Source of the DNA: Blastomyces gilchristii SLH14081
Taxonomy: Eukaryota > Ascomycota > Eurotiomycetes > Onygenales > Ajellomycetaceae
Direction of reading: 5' to 3'
NCBI RefSeq assembly: GCF_000003855.2
Contig: NW_003101665.1
Span: 848,828 to 912,827 of the forward strand
DNA: 64,000 nt
Shown: piece after piece, positions 37,790 through 48,430 of the stretch
Layout: each line of letters begins with the position of its first letter
Position numbering within the stretch: position 1 is the stretch's first letter
The notes under the pieces: model-generated
What the model saw: the letters and a program-made list of their open reading frames with translations, nothing else
What the model was told of the DNA's origin: nothing
Database searches by the model: none
Made by a program: the position numbers and the translations under genes

Positions 37790-38859
37790 TATTATTATTA
37801 TTATTCTTCAATTATAGATGTATACAGTCAGAGACTATGACATCTACCTGAGAACTTTTAGTTCTCAGGGTTTTTTCTATATCTGTAAAGTTAACTATTA
37901 TACATTCATCAATTTCAGATATGCAAAATCAGAAAATTTTAGCTCAGAATATAAAAACTATTTACAAATTACAGTGTTTTAATATCTTCTAATACTTTGA
38001 AATCATTTGACAATATCATGACAAAGGAAAAGAGAACACAGTCTTAAAGATAGACACATTAAATAGATAGATAGAAAGAAATTAAAAGAAAAAGATAAAG
38101 TAAAGAGAGACTGTAATAAAATAAATTATTAAAAGATAGTATATAGCTGTTTTAACAGACTATATCTGATTGATTTTCTTCTCTTCATATTCAGATAATT
38201 CTGAATTTAGTCATTTTCTTATAGCTGCTTAAGTTTCTGATAGAAAGTCTATTAAGTATTTAATTCCTGTCTCAGTTGAGAATAAGAATCTTATATTTAA
38301 TTAATTTAGATTATACTTCTCTTTTAATCTGACTCTGAGACTATTGTATAATACACAGTGTATTACAATATACTCAGAATTCTTATTTATATTGCAGAAT
38401 GAGTATTCTATTGAGTTAAATCTATTATCAAATCTTTGTATATAAGATTTGAAATAGTCATGTTCTAGTTTCAGCTGTATTATAGATGAGAATATTTTCT
38501 TTTTATATTTAATTAAACAAGATTTTCACTTGAGTTTTATTTTAAATCTTGAATAATATATACTCTTCTTTTATTTCTATCAGCTTTCATTTCACTTATC
38601 TAAACAAGATTCTTTTATTTTTCTCTTTATAAAAGATCAGAATATAATTTTTTGAATAGATCTGCTTAATTCTGCACTCTTTTTTACAGCTGAATCAGTC
38701 AATTCATTGTCATGAATATTCATATGAGCAGGAACTCAGTGCAGATAAATTATCAGCTTTAATATTCTTCTCTTTTGAATTTTCAAAACAGTGTTTAAGA
38801 TCAGTTCAAGATTCATTTAATTATTATAAATCTAACTATTTCTAAGTCTTTTTTAAAGT

Positions 38860-39000
38860 AGCTTAACTATCAGAGAATATTCATATCTCTTTCAAACTAT
38901 TTCCTCTTTTATAAGATTTTATTTCAATGAGTTTGAAAGCTTTCACTATTATAAATAGTTCAGTATCAAAGACTTCAGATTCACAGTCTAGATTTCAGAA
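38860..39000 (-). pseudogene. LINE RNase H domain, decayed
   Basis: Minus strand reads ESEVFDTELFIIVKAF followed 26 residues later by IFSDS and ATLKK, the order of the first and second acidic motifs of a LINE RNase H (D/E in DTEL at 38957-38968, D in FSDS at 38866-38877). Stops interrupt it. Confidence 0.8.
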
Positions 39001-39329
39001 ATCTGAGATAAAATTAATATTATCTTCAGTATAAGTAATGTCTGTGTCTAATCTATTTAAATTCTCATTTTTTAAGTCATCTGAATAAATCAAAATAGAG
39101 TCTTTTATATTAATTTTAGAAATTCTCTTCAAATACTGTTTATATTCTTTCTCTTTTAATAGTTCACTTATTTATAAGTCTATAAGAGATTCAAGCTTTT
39201 CTCTTCAGAGAGATAACTTCTCATGATTAACTTTTTCAATATTTAAAGAAGAAAATTGATTTTTAATCAGAGAGTATAATCTATACAGTTAAGAAGATAT
39301 TTTCTTTGAAGAATTATTTTCATTTCAAT

Positions 39330-40900
39330 CAAGAAATCTATTTCAATTCAGTTCATTTTCAGAGTTAATTAATGAAAATGAAGAAGAGACTCTTTCTCTG
39401 ATTATATAATTTAAGCTTATCTTTATAACTCTCAGAGCATAGTTCATACAGATTTTTTTAAATCTAATAATAGAAGAAGAAATTGAAGCTTCAATTTTCA
39501 TTACTTTAATAGAAGATAATTTAAATGCTTTCAGAATTCTTCTCAAGACTCTGTTTTACAGACTTTGAAAGAGTTCAGTGAAATTCTCTTGATTATTTCA
39601 TCAAACTTGAACTTCATAATCAGCTACTGATGTAATACAGACTATATATAACTGTCTCATAGTCTGAAAGAATAGACCTCTCTCTGTATTTAATAGTCTG
39701 ATTATGTTATTTAATAATCTTTCTGTCTTGACAGTTCTTTATTGAATGTGATATTTAAAATTCAACTTAAAGTTTAATCATACTTCTAATTATTTGATAT
39801 TTACACTGAGTTTAATCTCTCTATTTAAAAGAGTTAGAGATAGTTCTTTCTCATTGAATCTAGAAAAGAAATGAATTAACTCAGTTTTATTCATATTAAA
39901 TTGAATTTAATTGATATCTGTTTTAACAAAGATTTTCTTTACAGCTTCTTTAATTATTTTCAAATTCTCTTTGATAGTTTTTAAGCTGTAGACTAGATCA
40001 ATATCATTTATATAACTCAGAGATTACACTATTCTCATATTTCTATTTTTGAATAGATATGCAGTGTATATTGTAAATAAAATAAGTGAGATTAAAGATT
40101 CTTATAATACTTCTATTTTTATCTCAGTCTTATCTTATTTCATTTCATCAAAGAAGAGTTATATAATTCTTTTAGATATAAAACAGTTAACTCATTTTAT
40201 TAGAGAAAGTGACAGTTTTAACATCTTTAATATCTGAATTAACTTTAACTTTGAAACATAATTAAATGCTTCTTTTATATTAATAAAAACTGCAGTTGAG
40301 ATCAGACTCTCATACTTTGCTATTTAAATATTATAAATAACTGAGAGAACAGTATCAATTACAGAACACTGTTTTCTATCTCTTATTTATTCACTGAATA
40401 AAAGAGAATCACTGATAAAGCTTATAAAAGATAGTTAAGTAGCTATTATCTTTTCTAAAACCTTTTCTAAGCAGTTCAATAGAGATATTACTCTATATAA
40501 CTTAAGAATTGAAGTTTTTCTATTAGATTTTGTAAGAATCACTTCAGTGACTTCTCTTCAGTATTCAGAATAATATTCATTTTTTAAGAGATTGAAAAAG
40601 AGCTCAAAATATTCATTCTTTAAGTAGAAGTATGTATTTTGAATAATTAAGTGATTAATTGAATCAGGCCCTGCAGCAGTCTTAACTGAACTTGAGAAGA
40701 TAGCTGACTCTAATTCATCTTAAGTAAGATCAGATTATTCTCAGTCATTTTCATTAATATAGTTGAGAAGTGATATATTCTCTTTCTCTGAATCTGAATC
40801 TGATGAGTTTTGAAAGAGAGTTCTTATAAAAGCTTAATATTTTTTCTTAAAAGAGTTTGCTGTATATGATTCATTCTGAAACTCATATTCTAAGGTTGAA
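39330..40900 (-). pseudogene. LINE reverse transcriptase, decayed
   Basis: Catalytic box Y-I-N-D-I-D-L at about 39997-40014 (family YxDD), followed by NMNKTELIHF, a LSVNIK segment (family K-x-LGV), and QTMRQLYIVCI with ADYEVQ, as in fungal LINE polymerases. Two stops occur in this short stretch. The limits are approximate. Confidence 0.82.
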
Positions 40901-41573
40901 AGTTTTGCTACACTTCTTGTTTTAGTATAGTTAAAAGCTTTAAAAACTTCTTTTTCTTATACTTCTTCAAGAAATTTATTCCAGCAGTCTGTTTTAGCTT
41001 TTTTAATATCTGAAAAATATTCATTTCTGACAGCTTTGAACTCTTTATCAGAAATTATATCATTCTTTCAATCTCTTCTAACAGTAGTCAATTATTTTCT
41101 TTTAGATGTGATATTCTTATTTTATCAAGATTTTGAATACTCAGAAGACTTTCTCTTTGAAATATTATCTTTAACACTTACTAGAATAATAGATGTAATG
41201 AGCTTCACTCTATTCTTAAGCATTTCATTTGAGATATCTTGATCAGAGTTTCAATACAGCTCACTCTGTTTTTCAGATTTTAATAGTTTTATACTTTCTT
41301 CAACTGTCTTTCAGTCAGCTTTTTCAAAGTTAAACTGATTAGAGAGAAGAGAATTTTCACTTATTTATTTCTCACTCAGTTTAATATTAAATTGAATAAT
41401 CTTATAATCTGATTCTGATGTCTTGTTTGAATTAATAAATCAGTTTACAAGTCTTTTTTCTATTAAATTTTATGATATGAAGATTAGATCTATAATAGAT
41501 TTCTGTTTCATATCATTTCTAAAGAATGTTTGTTGATTAGACTTGTTAACTAAATCTATTAAATACTCAAAGA

Positions 41574-41950
41574 GAAGCCCCGGTGGCCGAATGGTTAATA
41601 CGGCCACCTGGTAGCGCCTTGGCGTGGGAAACCAAGGCGCGTGGGTTCGAAACCCGCAGGGGATACATTAAATCCGGAACTCAAGCACCTCAGGTTTCTA
41701 ATAAATACAGAGGTGTACAAATCGCTTCAATGAATCGCTCTATGTTCCTGGGCTGGGAAGTTATTATCACATGTATCTAATTGTCACTCCTTTGTATTTT
41801 CCTATGTTCTTGTTATCTTGGCGTGGTCTCAACACCTGTATTTCCTCCTGTATAACCAACACTTGACCTGTATTTAACATCACGCAAGGACTCATCATAA
41901 GCTCCGCTTGCATATGAGTATAATGAAAGAATAATAATAATAATAATAAT
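41574..41950 (+). mobile_element. tRNA-derived SINE, complete, 377 bp
   Basis: Inserted within the LINE and flanked by a perfect 13-bp duplication AAATACTCAAAGA (41561-41573 and 41951-41963). The head carries an RNA polymerase III A box, TGGCCGAATGG (41584-41594), and a B box, GGTTCGAAACC (41644-41654), 49 bp apart end to start. It folds as a tRNA-like set of arms: GGTGGCC/GGCCACC, GCGCCTTGG/CCAAGGCGC and GTGGG/CCCGC, enclosed by CCCC/GGGG. A tail region of unrelated sequence and (AAT)n follows. Unlike the LINE around it, it keeps normal GC content and CG dinucleotides, so it either arrived after the mutation phase or is too short or too single-copy to be recognised. Confidence 0.93.
41584..41654 (+). 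promoter_or_regulatory. Internal Pol III promoter (A and B boxes) of the SINE
   Basis: A box TGGCCGAATGG fits the consensus TRGYNNANNNG, and B box GGTTCGAAACC fits GGTTCGANNCC. Both are intact, so the element could still be transcribed. Confidence 0.85.
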
Positions 41951-42839
41951 AAATACTCAAAGATTTATTTAATCAGATTATCAGCTCTTACTGCTCTTTT
42001 ACATTCTGAATTTCATCAGAGATGATGTGTATTAAAATCTTCTACAATTATAGAGTTTCTTAATAGAGTTATATTCAGAAATTCTCTATTAATTGTTCAG
42101 ATGTTATTATTTTTCTTCAATGACTTTTCATTATAGATATTTATAAGCTGTATAGTGTTAAACTCATTCTCTTTATCTATAATATCACTCATCAGAATAT
42201 CAGAGTCAGACATAATATTAAATCTTAGATTAAATTAATATCTTGATCTCTTTCTTTCATAGATCACTACTCTCAACTTTATCTCAGACTTTTGAGATAA
42301 AAAGCAGTAGTAGCTTGAATGAGAAATGATATATTTTTACTCAGTATTAAAATTCAGCTTCTGAAGCAGTATAAAATCAACTTTTTATTCAAATACAATT
42401 TGAAGACAAGAATAAATGCAATTTAAGTTTCTATTCACATTATTTTAAATAAATGTGATTTTTAAAGAGTTTTTAAACTTTTTTTGTTGTTTTTATTATA
42501 TATTCATACTAAAAGAGAGTAGAGTAGAATCTAATCACTATTATCAGATAGTAGATTATAACTATTCTGAAAAGTAGAAATCTCAACTGCTTACATTATA
42601 TCTAGTTTATTATCAGAGTCATTTCTCAATTCTCTAATCTTAACAGAAGTTTGAGAATTCAAATTCTATTTATATTTAACTGAAGAATTGAAGTTTGAAG
42701 ATTTAGATAGTTAAGAGTTCTTTCTTTTTAAGCTTACAGTTATGAGTTTACTAGCTTAACTATTCTCTTCAGTTCTAGATTTGTTTTAAGCTTTATCTTT
42801 TCTTCAGTTCTTTTGAGTTCTTGAAGTAAATATACATTC

Positions 42840-42985
42840 TTTTGAGCTAGATGCATATTTTTCTTTGCAATTAGAGTATTTAAGTAGAGTGTATTAACAT
42901 ATTTCATCTCTTTTTAAGCATATTTCATATTTATACTCACTAGTTTTATGATCTCTGATACAGAATGCACATTTTGAGTCTCTGA
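42840..42985 (-). pseudogene. LINE ORF1 zinc-knuckle region
   Basis: The minus strand reads C-A-F-C-I-R-D-H-K-T-S-E-Y-K-Y-E-I-C, later Y-S-N-C-K and a CIF, a series resembling the multiple CCHC knuckles in ORF1 of fungal LINEs. One stop follows ...DEIC. Confidence 0.75.
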
Positions 42986-45199
42986 AACAGAAGATTGCAA
43001 AGTATTCATATCTTTAACAGTTTGAATACTGTGTTTGAGCTTTGAGATTCATTCTTGAGTCTTTGTATTCATGAACTCTCATTTTCAAATCTGCTACTCT
43101 TACTTCAGAGATCTTTGACTGTTCAAGTGTCTTTATATATACTAGAGTAGAGGCATTTCTTCTGCTTTATCTGAACTTAATTGAATTTAGTCATACAGAC
43201 TCTTTTCTCAGTTAAATGAAGTTATATTCTTCTAATTTATTTTTAAGAAGTAGTATTTCTTCTTCACAGTCAAAAATTTCAACTGAAATATTTTAAAGAA
43301 TGAATTTATCTCACTTTTCATCTCTCTTAGATAGAATTATTATGTTTAATAAAGATTCTACTACTGATTTTCAGAGATTCTCATTCTGAATAAAGAATTC
43401 TGTACTGAATTCAGGCATTGTAGTCAGAATAATAGAGTTTTTAAAGAAGAATGACTCAATTGAAGCTATAACTGATTTTTGAACTTTAATATCAGTTATT
43501 AACTGAGAAAAGAACTGCTGATTAATTTCATTTCTGATTCTGAAAATAAGATTTAAGTTTAGCTTATTTCTTTGCAAGATATTCTGATTTGAGACTTTGA
43601 GAATAAGTCTTCTATTTCTGAAGATTTGAAAGTTTTTCTTCTTTTATATTTTTTTCTTCACTTTTCTATCAATAGAAGTATGAGCATTATTCTTCTCAGT
43701 TTTCTCAGGATTTTGAGCATGTTTTGAGATAGCAGGTTTAGAGATAGCAGATTCAGCTGCTTGAGCATATGTTTTCTTCTAATTTAAAAAAGAAGAAGAA
43801 GTAGAAAAGAAGGAAGAAGAGTAAGATAAGAAGTCAGTAATTATACTAGAAATTTTTAATGTTTTTTAAACTGTATTTGAAATTTCAAGTTTGAACTTGA
43901 TTATCTTCTGTAGTTATCTAGTCTGAGTATGAAGAATTAACAGAACTTCTTCATTTATCTTACTCAGACACTGCTTTTCAAGAATCTTGCTTACTTTTTC
44001 AAGTTTCTGTATTTCAAGAACTTGTTATTTCTCTATTTCTTCTTTCTTTCTTCTCTTCAGAATTTCAATCTCAGAAATAGTATTTAAGAAAGCATCTTTT
44101 TTCACATCAACTGAGTGTATTTTTGAACTCATTATTCTCACTCAATGAAAAGTTGATCAGACTGTTTCAATTGAAATATGTATTAAACTCTTTTGAAAAG
44201 TTGATCAGACTGTTTTAATTAAGAGATTTCTAAGTCTGTTTTCAATTGAAAAGTTAGTTAGGCTGTTTCAAAAGAAGAATAAAAGACTTTTATATATAAA
44301 ATATCTGATTTTTTTCACACTAGTTCAGTAACTAGATTAGATTTTTGAAGAGAATCTAATAAACTAAAATTGATTTTTAAGATAAATCAATAAAATCTTT
44401 ACAATCTCTTTCTTAAAATATAGTGAGAAAAAGTATGATATTAATTGATAATAAATCAAATAATATGACAGTTTTTGAGAGAAAAACTGATAAAAAATAA
44501 ATTAATTTTTTACAGAGAAATTAATTAAAACTATTCAATTTTATTCTAAATTATTCAATTCTTCTCACACAATAAGTGTGCAACTCAAATCAGTTAATAA
44601 AGAGTGTAAAAAAGAATTAAGTATTAATAAAAGCTCTTCAGTCACTGAAAAAGTAATTCTTACTTAAAAGAATATGAAATTATAACAGAAAATAGCTCTG
44701 TTTTTAATTCTTTGTAAGAATATTATATAAAACTCAGAGAAAAACATCTTACTTTTTCAAGAGAAGTAAAAAACTATTTCTAAGATTTTTTATTTTTTTT
44801 TGCATTAACTGCTGCAGAAGAATGAGATAGAAACTGCTAAAATATACACTACTGTATACTCTCTATCAAGACTTTCTCTCTTCAGAGTCTTGATATTATA
44901 GAGAATATAAGTCTGTTTCTATATAATAATATAAATATTATCAGCAGGATGTAGAGAAACTGATTATTTATATCTCAAAATAAAAGACTTTGTCAATAAT
45001 TATATCAATATAGAGTTAATTCTTAAATTCAATAGAAATCTAGTATTGCTGTTCTCAATCTCTTGCAGAATCTATTGAATATTGAGATATTAAAACTAGA
45101 TTTAATATATCTCACTATGCAGGGATCAAAGGCTCAGTCAGACCTTGAAGTATACTGATTTTATAGTTATTGTGTCTGCTGATTATGTATCAAATACAG

Positions 45200-45795
45200 T
45201 TACTGAGGTATCTTTTTATACTTTTCTGCCGGGAATGAGCCAGATTGAGAGAGGTGGTATGAGGGTGAGACTTGGTGTTGATGTCTAGATACACTGAAGA
45301 CAGACTGCAGAGATTGCACTTCAGAAGTGGCTGTTGATTATATGCTTGATATTATCACTGAGGTATCTTTTTGTATTTTTCTGCTGAGGATGGGCCAGAT
45401 TAGAAAGGGCGGTACAAGAGTGAGACTTGGTGTTGGTGTTTTGAAACATCAAAGATGAACAGGGTTTTCACGGAGGTCACTTCTCAGATATCTCCACAAC
45501 TACAGATTGAGGATCTTCCAAAATCGAGAAGATTGGTGCATATGGCTAGGTCTCTTCACCTTACAATTTGTATGGCAATTTGGCCCGGGGTTGTGGTGTG
45601 GTAGGGGAGAATGGGGGATAATCCCACACAGGAGTTTTGAACAACGTCTGGTTCATGTTTGGCTGGATAACTCCACCACCACACGGGGTATGCGGTCGGC
45701 GATGGGGTCAAAATGCTTGTATGATCGAGGGCTTTTCGATGGATCTATCGGCGGGTTCTTATTCGAAAAATCGAGCGAGTTCGTGGTGGAGCGGT
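45200..45795 (-). repeat. GC-richer LINE 5' end with tandem repeat units
   Basis: Two copies of a roughly 155-bp unit start with ACTGAGGTATCTTTTT at about 45202 and 45357 and include GAGCCAGATT / GGGCCAGATT and GTGAGACTTGGTGTTG. A partial third may follow. From 45460 to 45795 the sequence is unmutated. By position it is the LINE's 5' untranslated, promoter-bearing end. Confidence 0.75.
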
Positions 45796-45814
45796 TGAGT
45801 TCATTTACTATTAT
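45796..45814. repeat. Target-site duplication of the LINE, right copy
   Basis: Exact repeat of 37771-37789. Confidence 0.9.
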
Positions 45815-48345
45815 CTGAGTAGTGAAAATGTATTCTAAATCAATAACTCTCTGATTTAACTGTCAATATGAAAAATGAAAATATGTATTAATATGCTTAC
45901 TTCAGACTGTAATAACTGTCATCTTTATAAGATCTATAATACTTTTATTATCAGTGAGAATCTGTATCAGAGATATAGTAATAAAGCTAAGCTTAATTAT
46001 AAGATTCTGAATTTATATTACTTCACAGACTGTCTTACTAAGAGTTATATATTCAGTCTTATTAAAACTTAGAGATATACAAGATTACTTTACTGAATAT
46101 CATGAAACCAGACTATCTATAAGCTTAAAAACATAGCTGAATATTAATTTTCTATTACTATTCAAGAAGCTGGCTCAATCAGAATTCAAGTAGTTGAAGA
46201 GTAGATAGAAATTATCAGAGAAATTGAGAGAAACAGATCTCTCATACAGATTATATCTGTAGAAAATATCTAGATTTATAATCTCTTTTAAATAATATAT
46301 AATATGTAACAGAGTCTTTCAATATTAAGATATTGAATTAATATTTCATTGAGTAAGTAGTAAGATAGTATAAGTAATATCAAAATGTATTTTAACTGTA
46401 AGATATTGTAAATAACTCACATTATATTAATATCACTGAATTGTGAAATCAGTCTCTTTCTCAGATATAGAGAAATTATTAATACAGAATTTATTCTTTA
46501 TTAATATTTTAATAATAGCTATATTATCAAGATAGAAATCTTTAATAAGATATTTAATATATTAATAATATATTAAATCAATTTCTTTGTCTGAATAATT
46601 AACTTTCATACTTAAATACTTAATTAACTGATATAGATTCTTGACTTTCAATTTCTCACTGAGTATACTTACTAGTTAATCAGTATTCTCAGAAACTTCA
46701 GATATAATGTTAAAATTATTAATATAGATTGTTATATAGAGATGATATCTGAATGTATAATATCAGAGTACTGAATTATAGATACTGACTATAAATTCAA
46801 GATTACTTAATAGAACTATTAAGTAATTATATCAGATCTTCACTGCAGAGTTCAGACTATATAAACTATTCTCAACTGTATAGACAAGTGTTTTCAGTGA
46901 ATCTGTCTTAAAACTAATAAATTATCTTATATAGATCTTCTTAGTAAGATGCTTATACAGATATACTATTACTATATTCACTTAACAAAGTATTTAATTA
47001 TATAGTACTACTATTATAAAAAGAATACAATTAATAGTATCAGTAATAACAGAAGTATAGATCTCTTCTCTAGAACTCTTCTTAAGTCAGTTATTATAAA
47101 TCACTTAATATGATTTCTTAAGAATATTATCAGAATTGATATTCAGATTCACAGATCTATCTTTCTTAAGAAATACTTAACAGCTTAGAGTAATCAGTTC
47201 ATCTCTTAAGATATCAGATCTAGAGATTAAACTTTATATATTATATCTCTTCACATCAGTAATCTTATATTATATAAACTTCTTTTAATAATCTTCTATC
47301 TCTTCTAACTGAGATGTGACATTCTTATAGAACTTCAAAAGATTACTTATAATAAAACTCAGAGTATATATAGTCAGTGATTTTATAAGCTGTAATTATG
47401 TAGAATTCAGATCATCAATGTCAGAGATATTCTTATTATTAGTTAGATAAATATCAGGTTCTGATTTAATAATATAATTAATAAGTTTCACAGATGTAAT
47501 AATCAGTTTTTCAGTAATCAGAAATCTCACATCACTACTGATAATAATCTTGTCAGATTCAGAATGTTATAGATAATATATTAATATACTACTAAATTCA
47601 ATAATACAATAGAAATTAATACATGAAGAAAGCTTATTTACAGACTTCTGAAATTTATGTAAGTGAATAAAAACCTCTGCACTTAATTAGTGAAAATGTC
47701 TCATATTCAGTGAGATATTCATAAGTGCATATTAAGAAATCTTATATGAACTTAGAATCACAGAAGTCTCTGTAGTAGAGAATTAAAATTTTAAGTTATA
47801 AAGAACTATAGATATAAAAGTATTATTAATTATTATAATCACTGTCTCTAGAATATCTGTTCAGAACTTCTTAGAAAGATTATCTTTCAAAAGAGCAGCT
47901 CTAATCTATTTTATAATAGTATGAATTTTATATTCAGAAACATCATTCTGATGTGATAAATGTAATACTGTTAATTTTTATTTAATATTGTATAAATTCA
48001 TAACTGTATATATATATGTGAATCAGAAAACACTATTAATATCAGTTCATAGAAAAGCAGAGACTATATATCTGAGATTATTCATAAATCTGAGTCATAA
48101 CTCAAGGTATTGAATAGTCTCATTCTTGAACTTTAAAAAATATACTCAACAGTAGTGAGTTGTATTACAGATAATAAGTATTCAGTATTTAATTCTCTGA
48201 TGAGACTCTAAGAGATGATTAGAGAGATCTTTCAATATATATTCATTATTTATAAGATTAATATAAATCTTCTCAATAAGTCAGATAGATCTAGATATCA
48301 GTGTTTTTAAATAATCTTATATTATATCTATCTTGATGTGATTCA

Positions 48346-48430
48346 AAGGTTGCTGTCTCAGCGTATGATTACAGGTGTACGCCGGCTTCTTATATATCAT
48401 ACACTAAATTAATTAGTGGCTGCTATGGCC
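48346..48430. other. Short GC-richer island at the copia break
   Basis: About 80 bp that still contain CG and GG (GTACGCCGGC, GGCCTC) within mutated DNA, exactly where the copia reading ends. It looks like the protected end of another element, but no partner copy was found. Confidence 0.4.

Larger units (their letters stand above)
41480..42300 (-). pseudogene. LINE apurinic-type endonuclease, split by a SINE
   Basis: The minus strand reads INIYNEK, then IIVEDFNTHHLWWNSECKRA (family GDFNxHHxxW; motif at about 42005-42040), RADNLIK, and beyond the SINE YLIDLVNKSNQQTF, SIIDLIF and SESDYKII (family SDH). The SINE inserted between IFE and YLIDL and the frame continues after its removal. Confidence 0.85.
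37790..45795 (-). mobile_element. LINE (non-LTR) retrotransposon, Tad1-like, decayed
   Basis: An 8.0-kb minus-strand insertion (about 7.6 kb without its SINE) with a 19-bp target duplication and a 3' (AAT)n tail at 37785-37804. From 5' to 3' on the minus strand it carries a GC-rich 5' region with tandem repeats (45200-45795), ORF1 with CCHC knuckles (about 42840-42985), an endonuclease (about 41480-42300), reverse transcriptase (YINDIDLV at 39995-40014) and RNase H (38860-39000). An RNase H-bearing, EN-type LINE in an ascomycete suggests the Tad1 clade. It inserted in the copia RNase H and the copia frame resumes across the join. Confidence 0.9.
37370..48345 (-). mobile_element. Ty1/copia retrotransposon, decayed and interrupted by a LINE
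   Basis: Minus-strand element composed of the LTR at 37370-37607, pol sequence 37608-37789, a LINE insertion, and pol sequence 45815-48345. Domains on the minus strand are as follows. The integrase core lies at about 47900-48290 (EKIYINL, KYWILI, HYC(stop)VYFLKFKNE). The reverse transcriptase has IYINNF for IYVDDF (46712-46729), followed by a LYQLIKYLSMKV segment. The RNase H lies at 45815-46150 (SCISLSFNKTEYITLSK, QILTDNKSIIDLIK, SKHIN). Frames carry many stops. No 5' LTR matching 37370-37607 was found, and the copia reading is lost beyond about 48345, so the 5' part is missing. Confidence 0.87.

Noticed and set aside
41574..41665. A genuine tRNA gene
   Set aside because: A and B boxes are present, but the acceptor stem is only partial, the central stem is too long, and the unit is flanked by target duplications and an (AAT)n tail, so it is a SINE head.
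41583..41780. 65-codon frame over the SINE head
   Set aside because: It reads through the Pol III A and B boxes and tRNA-like arms; this is an RNA-type element, not a protein gene.
45507..45818. 103-codon plus-strand frame
   Set aside because: It is antisense to the LINE, covers its unmutated 5' end and runs into the target duplication; no family motif.
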